Shown here: piece after piece, positions 48,501-60,294 of the stretch
Numbering within the stretch: the first letter of the stretch is position 1
Layout of the letters: each line of letters begins with the position of its first letter
Translations under genes and position numbers: made by a program
Assembly: GCF_932526225.1 (NCBI RefSeq)
Contig: NC_064047.1
Span: forward strand, 13,402,460 to 13,466,459
DNA length: 64,000 nucleotides
Reading direction: 5' to 3'
Source of the DNA: Nematostella vectensis
Lineage: Eukaryota > Cnidaria > Anthozoa > Actiniaria > Edwardsiidae
Notes under the pieces: generated by a model
The model's input: the letters and a program-made list of their open reading frames with translations, nothing else
Databases searched by the model: none
Told to the model about the DNA's origin: nothing

Positions 48501-51500
48501 TAACAAGCACAGCATAGAATAGTCAGCAATAGTCACAGCTATAACAAGCACAGCATAGAATAGTCAGCTATAGTCACAGCTATAACCAGTATGGCATAGA
48601 ATTGTCAGCTATAGTCACAGCGATAACAAGCACAGCATAGAATAGTCAGCTATAGTCACAGCTATAACAAGCACAGCATAGAATAGTAAGCTATAGTCAG
48701 AGCTATAACAAGCATGGCATAGAAAAGTCAGCTATAGTCACAGCTATAACAAGCACGGCATAGAATAGTCAGCTATAGTCACAGCTATAACAAGCACAGC
48801 ATAGAATAGTCAGCTATAGTCACAGCTATAACAAGCATGGCATAGAATAGTCAGCTATAGTCACAGCTATAACAAGCACAGCATAGATTAGTCAGCAATA
48901 GTCACAGCTATAACAAGCACAGCATAGAATAGTCAGCTATAGTCACAGCTATAACAAGCACAGCATAGAATAGTCAGCTATAGTCACAGCTATATCAAGC
49001 ACAGCATAGAATAGTCAGCTATAGTCACAGCTATAACAAGCATGGCATAGAATAGTCAGCTATAGTCACATATATAACAAGCACGGCATAGAATAGTCAG
49101 CTATAGTCACAGCTATAACAAGCACAGCATAGAATAGTCAGCTATAGTCACATCTATAACAAGCACAGCATAGAATAGTCAGCTATAGTCACAGCTATAT
49201 CAAGCACAGCATAGAATAGTCAGCTATAGTCACAGCTATAACAAGCATGGCATAGAATAGTCAGCTATAGTCACAGATATAACAAGCACGGCATAGAATA
49301 GTCAGCTATAGTCACAGCTATAACAAGCACGGCATAGAATAGTCAGCCATAGTCACAGCTATAACAAGCACAGCATAGAATAGTCAGCTATAGTCTCAGC
49401 TATAACAAGCACAGCATAGAATAGTCAGCTATAGTCACAGCTATAACAAGCACAGCATAGAATAGTCAGCTATAGTCACAGCTATAACAAGCACAGCATA
49501 GAATAGTCAGCTATAGTCACAGCTATAACAAACACAGCATAGAATAGTCAGCTATAGTCACAGCTATAACGAGCACAGCATAGAATAGTCAGCTATAGTC
49601 ACAGCTATAACCAGTATGGCATAGAATAGTCAGCTATAGTCACAGCTATAACCAGTATGGCATAGAATAGTCAGCCATAGTCACAGCTATAACAAGCATG
49701 GCATAGAATAGTCAGCTATAGTCACAGATATAACAAGCACGGCATAGAATAGTCAGCTATTGTCACAGCTATAACAAGCACGGCATAGAATAGTCAGCCA
49801 TAGTCACAGCTATAACAAGCACAGCATAGATTAGTCAGCAATAGTCACAGCTATAACAAGCACAGCATAGAATAGTCAGCTATAGTCACAGCTATAACAA
49901 GCACAGCATAGAATAGTCAGCTATAGTCACAGCTATATCAAGCACAGCATAGAATAGTCAGCTATAGTCACAGCTATAACAAGCATGGCATAGAATAGTC
50001 AGCTATAGTCACATATATAACAAGCACGGCATAGAATAGTCAGCTATAGTCACAGCTATAACAAGCACAGCATAGAATAGTCAGCTATAGTCACATCTAT
50101 AACAAGCACAGCATAGAATAGTCAGCTATAGTCACAGCTATATCAAGCACAGCATAGAATAGTCAGCTATAGTCACAGCTATAACAAGCATGGCATAGAA
50201 TAGTCAGCTATAGTCACAGATATAACAAGCACGGCATAGAATAGTCAGCTATAGTCACAGCTATAACAAGCACGGCATAGAATAGTCAGCCATAGTCACA
50301 GCTATAACAAGCACAGCATAGAATAGTCAGCTATAGTCTCAGCTATAACAAGCACAGCATAGAATAGTCAGCTATAGTCACAGCTATAACAAGCACAGCA
50401 TAGAATAGTCAGCTATAGTCACAGCTATAACAAGCACAGCATAGAATAGTCAGCTATAGTCACAGCTATAACAAACACAGCATAGAATAGTCAGCTATAG
50501 TCACAGCTATAACGAGCACAGCATAGAATAGTCAGCTATAGTCACAGCTATAACCAGTATGGCATAGAATAGTCAGCTATAGTCACAGCTATAACCAGTA
50601 TGGCATAGAATAGTCAGCCATAGTCACAGCTATAACAAGCACGGCATAGAATAGTCAGCTATAGTCACAGCTATAACAAGCACAGCATAGAATAGTCAGC
50701 AATAGTCACAGCTATAACAAGCACAGCATAGAATAGTCAGCTATAGTCACAGCTATAACAAGCACGGCATAGAATAGTCAGCTATAGTCACAGCTATAAC
50801 AAGCACAGCATAGAATAGTCAGCAATAGTCACAGCTATAACAAGCACAGCATAGAATAGTCAGCTATAGTCACAGCTATAACAAGCACGGTATAGAATAG
50901 TCAGCTATAGTAACAGCTATAACAAGCACAGCATAGATTAGTCAGCAATAGTCACAGCTATAACAAGCACAGAATAGAATAGTCAGCTATAGTCACAGCT
51001 ATAACAAGCACAGCATAGAATAGTCAGCTATAGTCACAGCTATATCAAGCACAGCATAGAATAGTCAGCTATAGTCACAGCTATAACAAGCATGGCATAG
51101 AATAGTCAGCTATAGTCACATATATAACAAGCACGGCATAGAATAGTCAGCTATAGTCACAGCTATAACAAGCACAGCATAGAATAGTCAGCTATAGTCA
51201 CATCTATAACAAGCACAGCATAGAATAGTCAGCTATAGTCACAGCTATATCAAGCACAGCATAGAATAGTCAGCTATAGTCACAGCTATAACAAGCATGG
51301 CATAGAATAGTCAGCTATAGTCACAGATATAACAAGCACGGCATAGAATAGTCAGCTATAGTCACAGCTATAACAAGCACGGCATAGAATAGTCAGCCAT
51401 AGTCACAGCTATAACAAGCACAGCATAGAATAGTCAGCTATAGTCTCAGCTATAACAAGCACAGCATAGAATAGTCAGCTATAGTCACAGCTATAACAAG

Positions 51501-54500
51501 CTTAGCATAGAATAGTCAGCTATAGTCACAGCTATAACAAGCACAGCATAGAATAGTCAGCTATAGTCACAGCTATAACAAACACAGCATAGAATAGTCA
51601 GCTATAGTCACAGCTATAACGAGCACAGCATAGAATAGTCAGCTATAGTCACAGCTATAACCAGTATGGCATAGAATAGTCAGCTATAGTCACAGCTTTA
51701 ACCAGTATGGCATAGAATAGTCAGCCATAGTCACAGCTATAACAAGCACGGCATAGAATAGTCAGCTATAGTCACAGCTATAACAAGCACAGCATAGAAT
51801 AGTCAGCAATAGTCACAGCTATAACAAGCACAGCATAGAATAGTCAGCTATAGTCACAGCTATAACAAGCACGGCATAGAATAGTCAGCTATAGTCACAG
51901 CTATAACAAGCACAGCATAGAATAGTCAGCAATAGTCACAGCTATAACAAGCACAGCATAGAATAGTCAGCTATAGTCACAGCTTTAACAAGCACGGTAT
52001 AGAATAGTCAGCTATAGTAACAGCTATAACAAGCACAGCATAGAATAGTCAGCTATAGTCACAGCTATAACAAGCACGGCATAGAATAGTCAGCTATAGT
52101 CACAGCTATAACAAGCACAGCATAGAATAGTCAGCTATAGTCACAGATATAACAAGCACGAACTAGAATAGTCAGCTATAGTCACAGCTATAACAAGCAC
52201 AGCATAGAATAGTCAGCTATAGTCACAGCTATAACAAGCACGGCATAGAATAGTCAGCTATAGTCACAGCTATAACAAGCACGAAATAGAATAGCCAGCT
52301 ATAGTCACAGCTATAACAAGCATGGCATAGAATAGTCAGCTATAGTCACAGCTATATCAACCACAGCATAGAATAGTCAGCTATAATCACAGCTATAACA
52401 AGCACGGCATAGAATAGTCAGCTATAGTCACAGATATAACAAGCACAGCATAGAATAGTAAGCTATAGTCACAGCTATAACAAGCACGGCATAGAATAGT
52501 CAGCTATAGTCACAGCTATAATCAGTATGGCATAGAATAGTCAGCTATAGTCACAGCTATAATCAGTATGGCATAGAATAGTCAGCTATAGTCACAGCTA
52601 TAACCAGTATGGCATAGAATAGTCAGCTTTAGTCACAGCGATAACAAGCACAGCATAGAATAGTCAGCTATAGTCCCAGCTATATCAAGCACAGCATACA
52701 ATAGTCAGCTATAGTCACAGCTATAACAAGCACAGCATAGAATAGTCAGCTATAGTCACAGCTATATCAAGCACAGCATAGAATAGTCAGCTATAGTCAC
52801 AGCTATAACAAGCACGGCATAGAATAGTCAGCTATAGTCACAGCTATAACAAGCACAGCATAGAATAGTCAGCTATAGTCACAGCTATAACAAGCACAGC
52901 ATAGAATAGTCAGCTAGAGTCACAGCTATATCAAGCACAGCATAGAATAGTCAGCTATAGTCACAGCTATAACAAGCACGGCATAGAATAGTCAGCTATA
53001 GTCACAGCTATAACAAGCACGGCATAGAATATTCAGCTATAGTCACAGCTATAACAAGCACAGCATAGAATAGTCAGCTATAGTCACAGCTATATCAAGC
53101 ACAGCATAGAATAGTCAGCTATAGTCACAGCTATAACGAGCACGGCATAGAATAGTCAGCTATAGTCACAGCTATATCAAGCACAGCATAGAATAGTCAG
53201 CTATAGTCACAGCTATAACAAGCACGGCATAGAATAGTCAGCTATAGTCACAGCTATAACAAGCACGGCATAGAATAGTCAGCTATAGTCACAGCTATAA
53301 CAAGCACGGCATAGAATAGTCAGCTATAGTCACAGCTATAACAAGCACAGCATAGAATAGTCAGCTATAGTCACAGCTATAACAAGCACGGCATAGAATA
53401 GTCAGCTATAGTCACAGCTATAACAAGCACAGCATAGAATAGTCAGCTATAGTCACAGCTATAACAAGCACGGCATAGAATAGTCAGCTATAGTCACAGC
53501 TATAACAAACACAGCATAGAATAGTCAGCTATAGTCACAGCTATAACAATCACGGCATAGAATAGTCAGCTATAGTCACAGCTATATCCAGTATGGCATA
53601 GAATAGTCAGCTATAGTCACAGCTATAACCAGTATGGCATAGAATAGTCAGCTATAGTCACAGCTATAACCAGTATGGCATAGAATAGTCAGCTATAGTC
53701 ACAGCCATAACCAGTATGGCATAGAATAGTCAGCTATAGTCACAGCGATAACAATCACAGCATAGAATAGTCAGCTATAGTCACAGCTATATCAAGCACA
53801 GCATAGAATAGTCAGCTATAGTCACAGCTATAACAAGCACGGCATAGAATAGTAAGCTATAGTCACAGCTATAACAAGCACGGCATAGAATAGTCAGCCA
53901 TAGTCACAGCTATAACAAGCACAGCATAGAATAGTCAGCTATAGTCACAGCTATAACAAGCACAGCATATAATAGTCAGCTATAGTCACAGCTATAACAA
54001 GCACAGCATAGAATAGTCAGCTATTGTCACAGCTATAACCAGTATGGCATAGAATAGTCAGCTATAGTCACAGCTATAACAAGCACAGCATAGAATAGTC
54101 AGCTATAGTCACAGCTATAACCAGCATGGCATAGAATAGTCAGCAATAGTCACAGCTATATCAAGCACAGCATAGAATAGTCAGCTATAGTCACAGCTAT
54201 AACAAGCACGGCATAGAATAGTCAGCTATAGTCACAGCTATAACAAGCACGGCATAGAATAGTCAGCTATAGTCACAGCGATAACAAGCACGGTATAGAA
54301 GGGTCAGCTATGTCACAGCTATAACAAGCACGGCATAGAATAGTCAGCTATAGTCACATCTATAACCAGAACGGCATAGAATAGTCAGCTATAGTCACAG
54401 CTATAACAAGCACAGCATAGAATAGTCAGCTATAGTCACAGATATAACAAGCACGAACTAGAATAGTCAGCTATAGTCACAGCTATAACAAGCACAGCAT

Positions 54501-56854
54501 AGAATAGTCAGCTATAGTCACAGCTATAACAAGCACGGCATAGAATAGTCAGCTATAGTCACAGCTATAACAAGCACGAAATAGAATAGCCAGCTATAGT
54601 CACAGCTATAACAAGCATGGCATAGAATAGTCAGCTATAGTCACAGCTATATCAACCACAGCATAGAATAGTCAGCTATAGTCACAGCTATAACAAGCAC
54701 GGCATAGAATAGTCAGCTATAGTCACAGATATAACAAGCACAGCATAGAATAGTAAGCTATAGTCACAGCTATAACAAGCACGGCATAGAATAGTCAGCT
54801 ATAGTCACAGCTATAATCAGTATGGCATAGAATAGTCAGCTATAGTCACAGCTATAATCAGTATGGCATAGAATAGTCAGCTATAGTCACAGCTATAACC
54901 AGTATGGCATAGAATAGTCAGCTTTAGTCACAGCGATAACAAGCACAGCATAGAATAGTCAGCTATAGTCCCAGCTATATCAAGCACAGCATACAATAGT
55001 CAGCTATAGTCACAGCTATAACAAGCACAGCATAGAATAGTCAGCTATAGTCACAGCTATATCAAGCACAGCATAGAATAGTCAGCTATAGTCACAGCTA
55101 TAACAAGCACGGCATAGAATAGTCAGCTATAGTCACAGCTATAACAAGCACAGCATAGAATAGTCAGCTATAGTCACAGCTATAACAAGCACAGCATAGA
55201 ATAGTCAGCTATAGTCACAGCTATATCAAGCACAGCATAGAATAGTCAGCTATAGTCACAGCTATAACAAGCACGGCATAGAATAGTCACAGCTATAACA
55301 AGCACGGCATAGAATATTCAGCTATAGTCACAGCTATAACAAGCACAGCATAGAATAGTCAGCTATAGTCACAGCTATATCAAGCACAGCATAGAATAGT
55401 CAGCTATAGTCACAGCTATAACGAGCACGGCATAGAATAGTCAGCTATAGTCACAGCTATATCAAGCACAGCATAGAATAGTCAGCTATAGTCACAGCTA
55501 TAACAAGCACGGCATAGAATAGTCAGCTATAGTCACAGCTATAACAAGCACGGCATAGAATAGTCAGCTATAGTCACAGCTATAACAAGCACGGCATAGA
55601 ATAGTCAGCTATAGTCACAGCTATAACAAGCACAGCATAGAATAGTCAGCTATAGTCACAGCTATAACAAGCACGGCATAGAATAGTCAGCTATAGTCAC
55701 AGCTATAACAAGCACAGCATAGAATAGTCAGCTATAGTCACAGCTATAACAAGCACGGCATAGAATAGTCAGCTATAGTCACAGCTATAACAAACACAGC
55801 ATAGAATAGTCAGCTATAGTCACAGCTATAACAATCACGGCATAGAATAGTCAGCTATAGTCACAGCTATACCCAGTATGGCATAGAATAGTCAGCTATA
55901 GTCACAGCTATAACCAGTATGGCATAGAATAGTCAGCTATAGTCACAGCCATAACCAGTATGGCATAGAATAGTCAGCTATAGTCACAGCGATAACAAGC
56001 ACAGCATAGAATAGTCAGCTATAGTCACAGCTATATCAAGCACAGCATAGAATAGTCAGCTATAGTCACAGCTATAACAAGCACGGCATAGAATAGTAAG
56101 CTATAGTCACAGCTATAACAAGCACGGCATAGAATAGTCAGCCATAGTCACAGCTATAACAAGCACAGCATAGAATAGTCAGCTATAGTCACAGCTATAA
56201 CAAGCACAGCATATAATAGTCAGCTATAGTCACAGCTATAACAAGCACAGCATAGAATAGTCAGCTATTGTCACAGCTATAACCAGTATGGCATAGAATA
56301 GTCAGCTATAGTCACAGCTATAACAAGCACAGCATAGAATAGTCAGCTATAGTCACAGCTATAACCAGCATGGCATAGAATAGTCAGCAATAGTCACAGC
56401 TATATCAAGCACAGCATAGAATAGTCAGCTATAGTCACAGCTATAACAAGCACGGCATAGAATAGTCAGCTATAGTCACAGCTATAACAAGCACGGCATA
56501 GAATAGTCAGCTATAGTCACAGCGATAACAAGCACGGTATTGAAGGGTCAGCTATGTCACAGCTATAACAAGCACGGCATAGAATAGTCAGCTATAGTCA
56601 CATCTATAACCAGAACGGCATAGAATAGTCAGCTATAGTCACAGCTATAACAAGCACAGCATAGAATAGTCAGCAATAGTCACAGCTATAACCAGAACGG
56701 CATAGAATAGTCAGCTATAGTCACAGCTATAACAAGCACGGTATAGAATAGTCAGCTATAGTCACAGCTATAGCAAGCACGGCATAGAATAGTCAGCTAT
56801 AGTCACAGCTATAACAAGCACAGCATAGAATAGTCAGCTATAGTCACAGCTATA
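42531..56854 (-). repeat. 41-bp satellite array 2 (reverse orientation), about 349 copies
   Basis: Same unit as array 1 but reversed: AGCTATAGTCACAGCTATAA, then CAAGCACAGCATAGAATAGTC. Variant units recur at exact multiples of 41. For example, ACATATATAAC sits at 47715, 49068, 50011 and 51118, spacings of 1353 (33 units), 943 (23 units) and 1107 (27 units). The rare AACTAGAATAG variant at 52161 and 54456 marks a repeated block of about 2.3 kb. The array lies inside the presumed intron between the linker exons and the membrane-anchor exon. Confidence 0.97.
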
Positions 56855-57535
56855 CGGTTCAATAGGAAGTGCACGCATAAAAAGGGAGGCAGAGAAAGGT
56901 AGAATTAGAGCAGAAGACCCGGAGGAACCAGGACTGACGGAATTAAGCAAGTACCAATCTAGGCTGTTATCTTGTCTACGTTGTCGCGAACCCCCCCGTG
57001 ACATTACAATGACTTATTATAACCTAGCTATAAGATGCCTGGGCGGAACAGACGAGAACGCTGGCTTTATGAACCTTCGAGACCCTGAACTTATGTAAGA
57101 ACTTGAGCGCGAGCGTGAAAACCAGTCGAACTTAAACGCAAGAAAAATCCTTCGCTTGCACCTGTTGCACTTTGCTCGAGTGTAGGCAAGTTATTCTCCG
57201 TAAATTTTAACACCTTATGTCATTTTAGGTTATTTACCTTGAATCGGCTAATTTGGGCATTAAGCCAAACGACTCCTGGATTCGTTTAAGAGATGACTTT
57301 GGGGTAAACCAATTTTAGGGTGGTAATATCACAAGGCAACTTTACGAAAGTTTTACGTCCAAACTTATTTATGTTAATATAACCTGTGAAAAGTGGTCTA
57401 GAAAAGGATTTCATTTCGAGATGATGATAGTCGTACCGGTACAATATGGGGTCTTTTTTTGTTTTTAAAATTTTATGGTAGATATTTTTGGTTTTGACAT
57501 TTTGGTCTATATTGATGAATGATAATGAGACTTAC
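56855..57535. other. Unique intronic sequence, start of the 5.66-kb duplicated unit
   Basis: Begins abruptly after satellite at CGGTTCAATAGGAAGT. I see no gene or known element. The same sequence restarts at 62516. Confidence 0.7.
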
Positions 57536-57592
57536 CCATGCCTGGAAGAGTATCGGTAGGAGTTTGTGTCGTAGGACCAGATGGTGTACTCT
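57536..57592 (-). CDS. Mucin-like protein: Thr/Pro-rich linker exon 2 (copy A)
   Basis: A 57-nt exon, phase 1 in and out: acceptor GCTCAAG, donor ATGG|GTAAGT. It encodes ESTPSGPTTQTPTDTLPGMG, a Thr/Pro-rich stalk suited to O-glycosylation, just before the membrane-anchor exon. Composition and phase support it. The alternative acceptor two bases later would break phase. Confidence 0.65.
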
Positions 57593-57704
57593 CTTGAGCT
57601 TAAATATCAATCAGGACTAACATTATAGCAGAGGTTAAAGGATAACTCGCCCTCGAATATACGAGACAGACAGACAGAAGGACAAGAAAACGGATGGTCA
57701 TTAC

Positions 57705-57758
57705 CATTTGTGTGGTCACGGTCTTGTGTGCTCTGTGGTCGAGTTGTTGTTACAGGGG
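57705..57758 (-). CDS. Mucin-like protein: Thr/Pro-rich linker exon 1 (copy A)
   Basis: A 54-nt exon: acceptor CTTTTTTGTACAG, donor AATG|GTAATG, phase 1 on both sides. It encodes PVTTTRPQSTQDRDHTNG, a Thr-rich stalk segment. It sits between the EGF exon and the second linker. It is too short to find without splice-site reading. Confidence 0.65.
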
Positions 57759-57853
57759 CTGTACAAAAAAGTAATTAAGCAGTAATAGATATTCATTACT
57801 TAATAAAATGGATCAGATATCTATATATACGCCGTTTAACTTAGCCTTGGTGC

Positions 57854-58048
57854 CTATACACGTCTTCCCGTCGCCAATAAGACCGTCAGGACACGATCGA
57901 CACAACACTCCATCCGGGATTTCTCTGCACTTAACTCCTGGGTAACACGTGTCTTCGCCACAAATGCGCTCTTTCTCATCACATAGGGCGCCTTTATAGC
58001 CCACGTGACATCGGCAAGTGTAGTTGTTTATTCCATCGATACATGTTC
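57854..58048 (-). CDS. Mucin-like protein: EGF exon (copy A)
   Basis: The acceptor CATTCTCAG gives phase 1 entry. It completes the calcium-binding EGF begun in 59583-59996 (GTCIDGINNYTCRCHVGYKG, ALC) and adds a second six-Cys EGF-like module: CGEDTCYPGVKC, GVLCRSCPDGLIGDGKTC. The module's sixth Cys lies two codons before the exon end. At the expected phase-1 border the sequence is ATAG|GCACCA, so a GC donor must be assumed. The nearest GT would delete the sixth Cys, and reading on meets a stop after GVYIDI. The border is therefore the weak point; the domain call is strong. Confidence 0.78.
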
Positions 58049-58174
58049 CTGAGAATGAATGATCAAAATTTCAACAACAATTGTCGAGTCCCGATAACGG
58101 ATCATGCAAAAGAAATGTGGAAACATTGGGTTATCGGGGTGTTGTTCGAATGAAGATGTTCGAATAACAGAGTG

Positions 58175-58505
58175 TTCTTGTTACCGTGGGTTCGGGTTTC
58201 TGGGTATTCGGGTTACTGGGTGTTCGAGTTATTGAGGATTCGGGTTATTGAGGGTTCGGGTTACAGGATGTTCGAGTTTTTGAGTTTTCGGGTTACTGGA
58301 TGTTCGGGTTATTAAGGATTCGGGTTACTGGGTGTTCGGGTTATTTAGGGTTCGGGTTACTGAGTGTTCGGGTTATTGAGGGTTCGGGTTACTTGGTGTT
58401 CGGGTTATTGAGGGTTCGGGTTACTTGGTATTCGGGTTATTGAGGATTCGGGTTACTGGGTGTTCGGGTTATTGAGGGTTCAGGTTACTGGGTGTTTGAG
58501 TTATA
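58175..58505. repeat. 16-bp repeat arranged as 32-bp dimers (copy A)
   Basis: TTCGGGTTACTGGGTG and TTCGGGTTATTGAGGG alternate for about 20 units, so the larger period is 32 bp. The GGGTTA core recalls telomere-type repeats but the unit is not telomeric. It lies in the intron just upstream (in gene orientation) of the EGF exon, and a second copy begins at about 63835. Confidence 0.9.
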
Positions 58506-59582
58506 GAGACCAAAAATCCTCGATTTTTATACCCTACCAAAGACCTACGGCCAAAATTACATACTCTACCGCTCAAAATTATACCCAATAAGTCGTGATT
58601 AAAGCGGAAATTCACTGTCAATCAAATGGTGTTTAAATAAATTGTCTTTTTCGCTTAATGCGGCAATGTGTGTATTGGTCATCCATACTGACAACATTGT
58701 CCACTCTACCAGAGACCTAACAAGAAAACAAGCAAAAAGCGAAAAAAAGATACCCTATCGTAGACCTCAAGAGCCCAAACACCCTACCCTAAAGGGCGGC
58801 ACATACCCGTATAACAAATATGAGGGAGTACCCACCCCCTCCGGGCTAGCTTTCTTGTTTTTCCACGGCGTTTGCGCTACTCGATCGAGCCACTGTGAAA
58901 ATATAAGCGCTTTATTTTCTTCACAAACGTTTTGCTAACTTTCAATACATCTGCGATTTTCGTGTTATTCAAGCCAACCTGAACGAGCAAGTAAACAACT
59001 CTCCAACGAAGAGCAAGTGGGTAACTTCGAACCATTTCGATCAGTAATGGCGGCTTTCCGTTTCAGGTACCGGCTCCATTTGATTGACGGCTGAGAATCG
59101 CCAATTGCCAATCGCCGATTAAGCTCAGGTGGTCGCGTAACAATGCATACAGTGGTAAAACCCGATAAAAGGCAATAGCTCTTTCAAACTTCATTAATTA
59201 TTCAATAGCTATTTTGCCAATCTGGTGAACGGTTCTGGTCACAAGAATGGAACTATTCTAGCGAGACTCGGAAAGCGTGACCAAATAGGTTTCATTTCCT
59301 GGAGAAAGCGGAGTTGAATAAAAGTGAGTTTTGAATGTTTTCACTACATAAACCATTACATTTACTACTTAACTAACATTACTCGATTAAAAGTTTTTTT
59401 ATTATTAATAAGTACATGCTAGATCAAATATGATCGCTCATGCAAACGTGATATTTTAATATCGTGCAAACGTGCTACACACAAACATGGTAACTAAAAT
59501 GTACCATAAAGAATGGGGGTAATGGTGACAAATGATTCACAAGATTACCACCTCGCCATCATTTCACGGGCTTTCGCCTTAC
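58506..59582. other. Intron, no exon recognised
   Basis: No convincing coding segment on either strand. Around 58505-58800 there are scattered TACCCTA and AGACCTA motifs that look like the end of an old transposable element. I cannot identify it. Confidence 0.5.
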
Positions 59583-59996
59583 CGTTGACACAAAGGCTAG
59601 GTTGGCAATCATCAATGTCACTTTCACATCGGCTTCCGTTGAATCCCGCAGGGCAGGCGCACTCGTACTGGCCAGACCCCCGTGGGTGGTAGGGGTGGGG
59701 ATGGCATGTTCCCCCGTGTTGGCACGGGCACTCCATCGCCTTTACAGTAACTGTCGTTGTATCGCTGGCGTTGCACTCATCGGTGGCTACGAATTTGAAC
59801 GTCTTGCTGTCGGAGGTGGTCATGGTGATGTTCAGTTGTCCATCTGGCGTGAACACGTAGCCCTGCGCGTCGGTGTTGGCAAGGGAGTACGTAACGGGAC
59901 GGTTATCTGGATCCAGAACTTCAATCTGAAGCGATAACATCTCTCCAACTAATGCGAATTGAACTGGAAGTGTGGTGAAAACAGGCGGGGAATTAA
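59583..59996 (-). CDS. Mucin-like protein: beta-sandwich repeat and EGF exon
   Basis: A 414-nt exon, phase 1 on both sides: acceptor ATATCTTTTTCAG, donor AACG|GTAAGG. It encodes NSPPVFTTLPVQFALVGEML then a cadherin/Ig-like sandwich (LDPDNRPVTYSL, GQLNITM, FKFVATDECNASDT). A complete EGF follows (CPCQHGGTC, GQYECACPAGFNGSRC), then the start of a calcium-binding EGF (DIDDCQPSLCVNG) that continues in the next exon. Similar orders occur in cnidarian and coral mucin-like proteins with AMOP/VWD modules; that is from family knowledge. The upstream modules would lie beyond this exon. Confidence 0.82.
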
Positions 59997-60294
59997 CTGA
60001 AAAAGATATTTAAGTAATATTTAGTCAATATAAAATTGCCACTTCATTGAAATAGCCAGTGTTTTCATTATCAAATCTAAAAAAAAAAAATAAAAACTAA
60101 AGTTCAAACTTCGGACACCGTTTTTGTTCTTGACTTCTTCGCTTCGAATGCATGTATCCGTAAAGTGTTGCCTTGCGTAAATAGCGCCACAAAATCACGT
60201 ATTCCATTTTGTAGCATTTTGAATTCTAAATTATTCAAACTATTTACTTCAAAGTGTGTGATGACCATGAATCACTGGCTGAAAGATTCCTCTA

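Noticed and set aside
42531-56854. CRISPR-like array (regular short repeats)
   Set aside because: Units are contiguous with no unique spacers, the host is an animal genome, and there are no cas genes.
58175-58505. Interstitial telomere
   Set aside because: The unit is 16 bp (TTCGGGTTACTGGGTG), not TTAGGG repeats.
59602-59937. 111-codon plus-strand ORF
   Set aside because: Antisense shadow of the EGF exon 59583-59996, which has matching splice sites.
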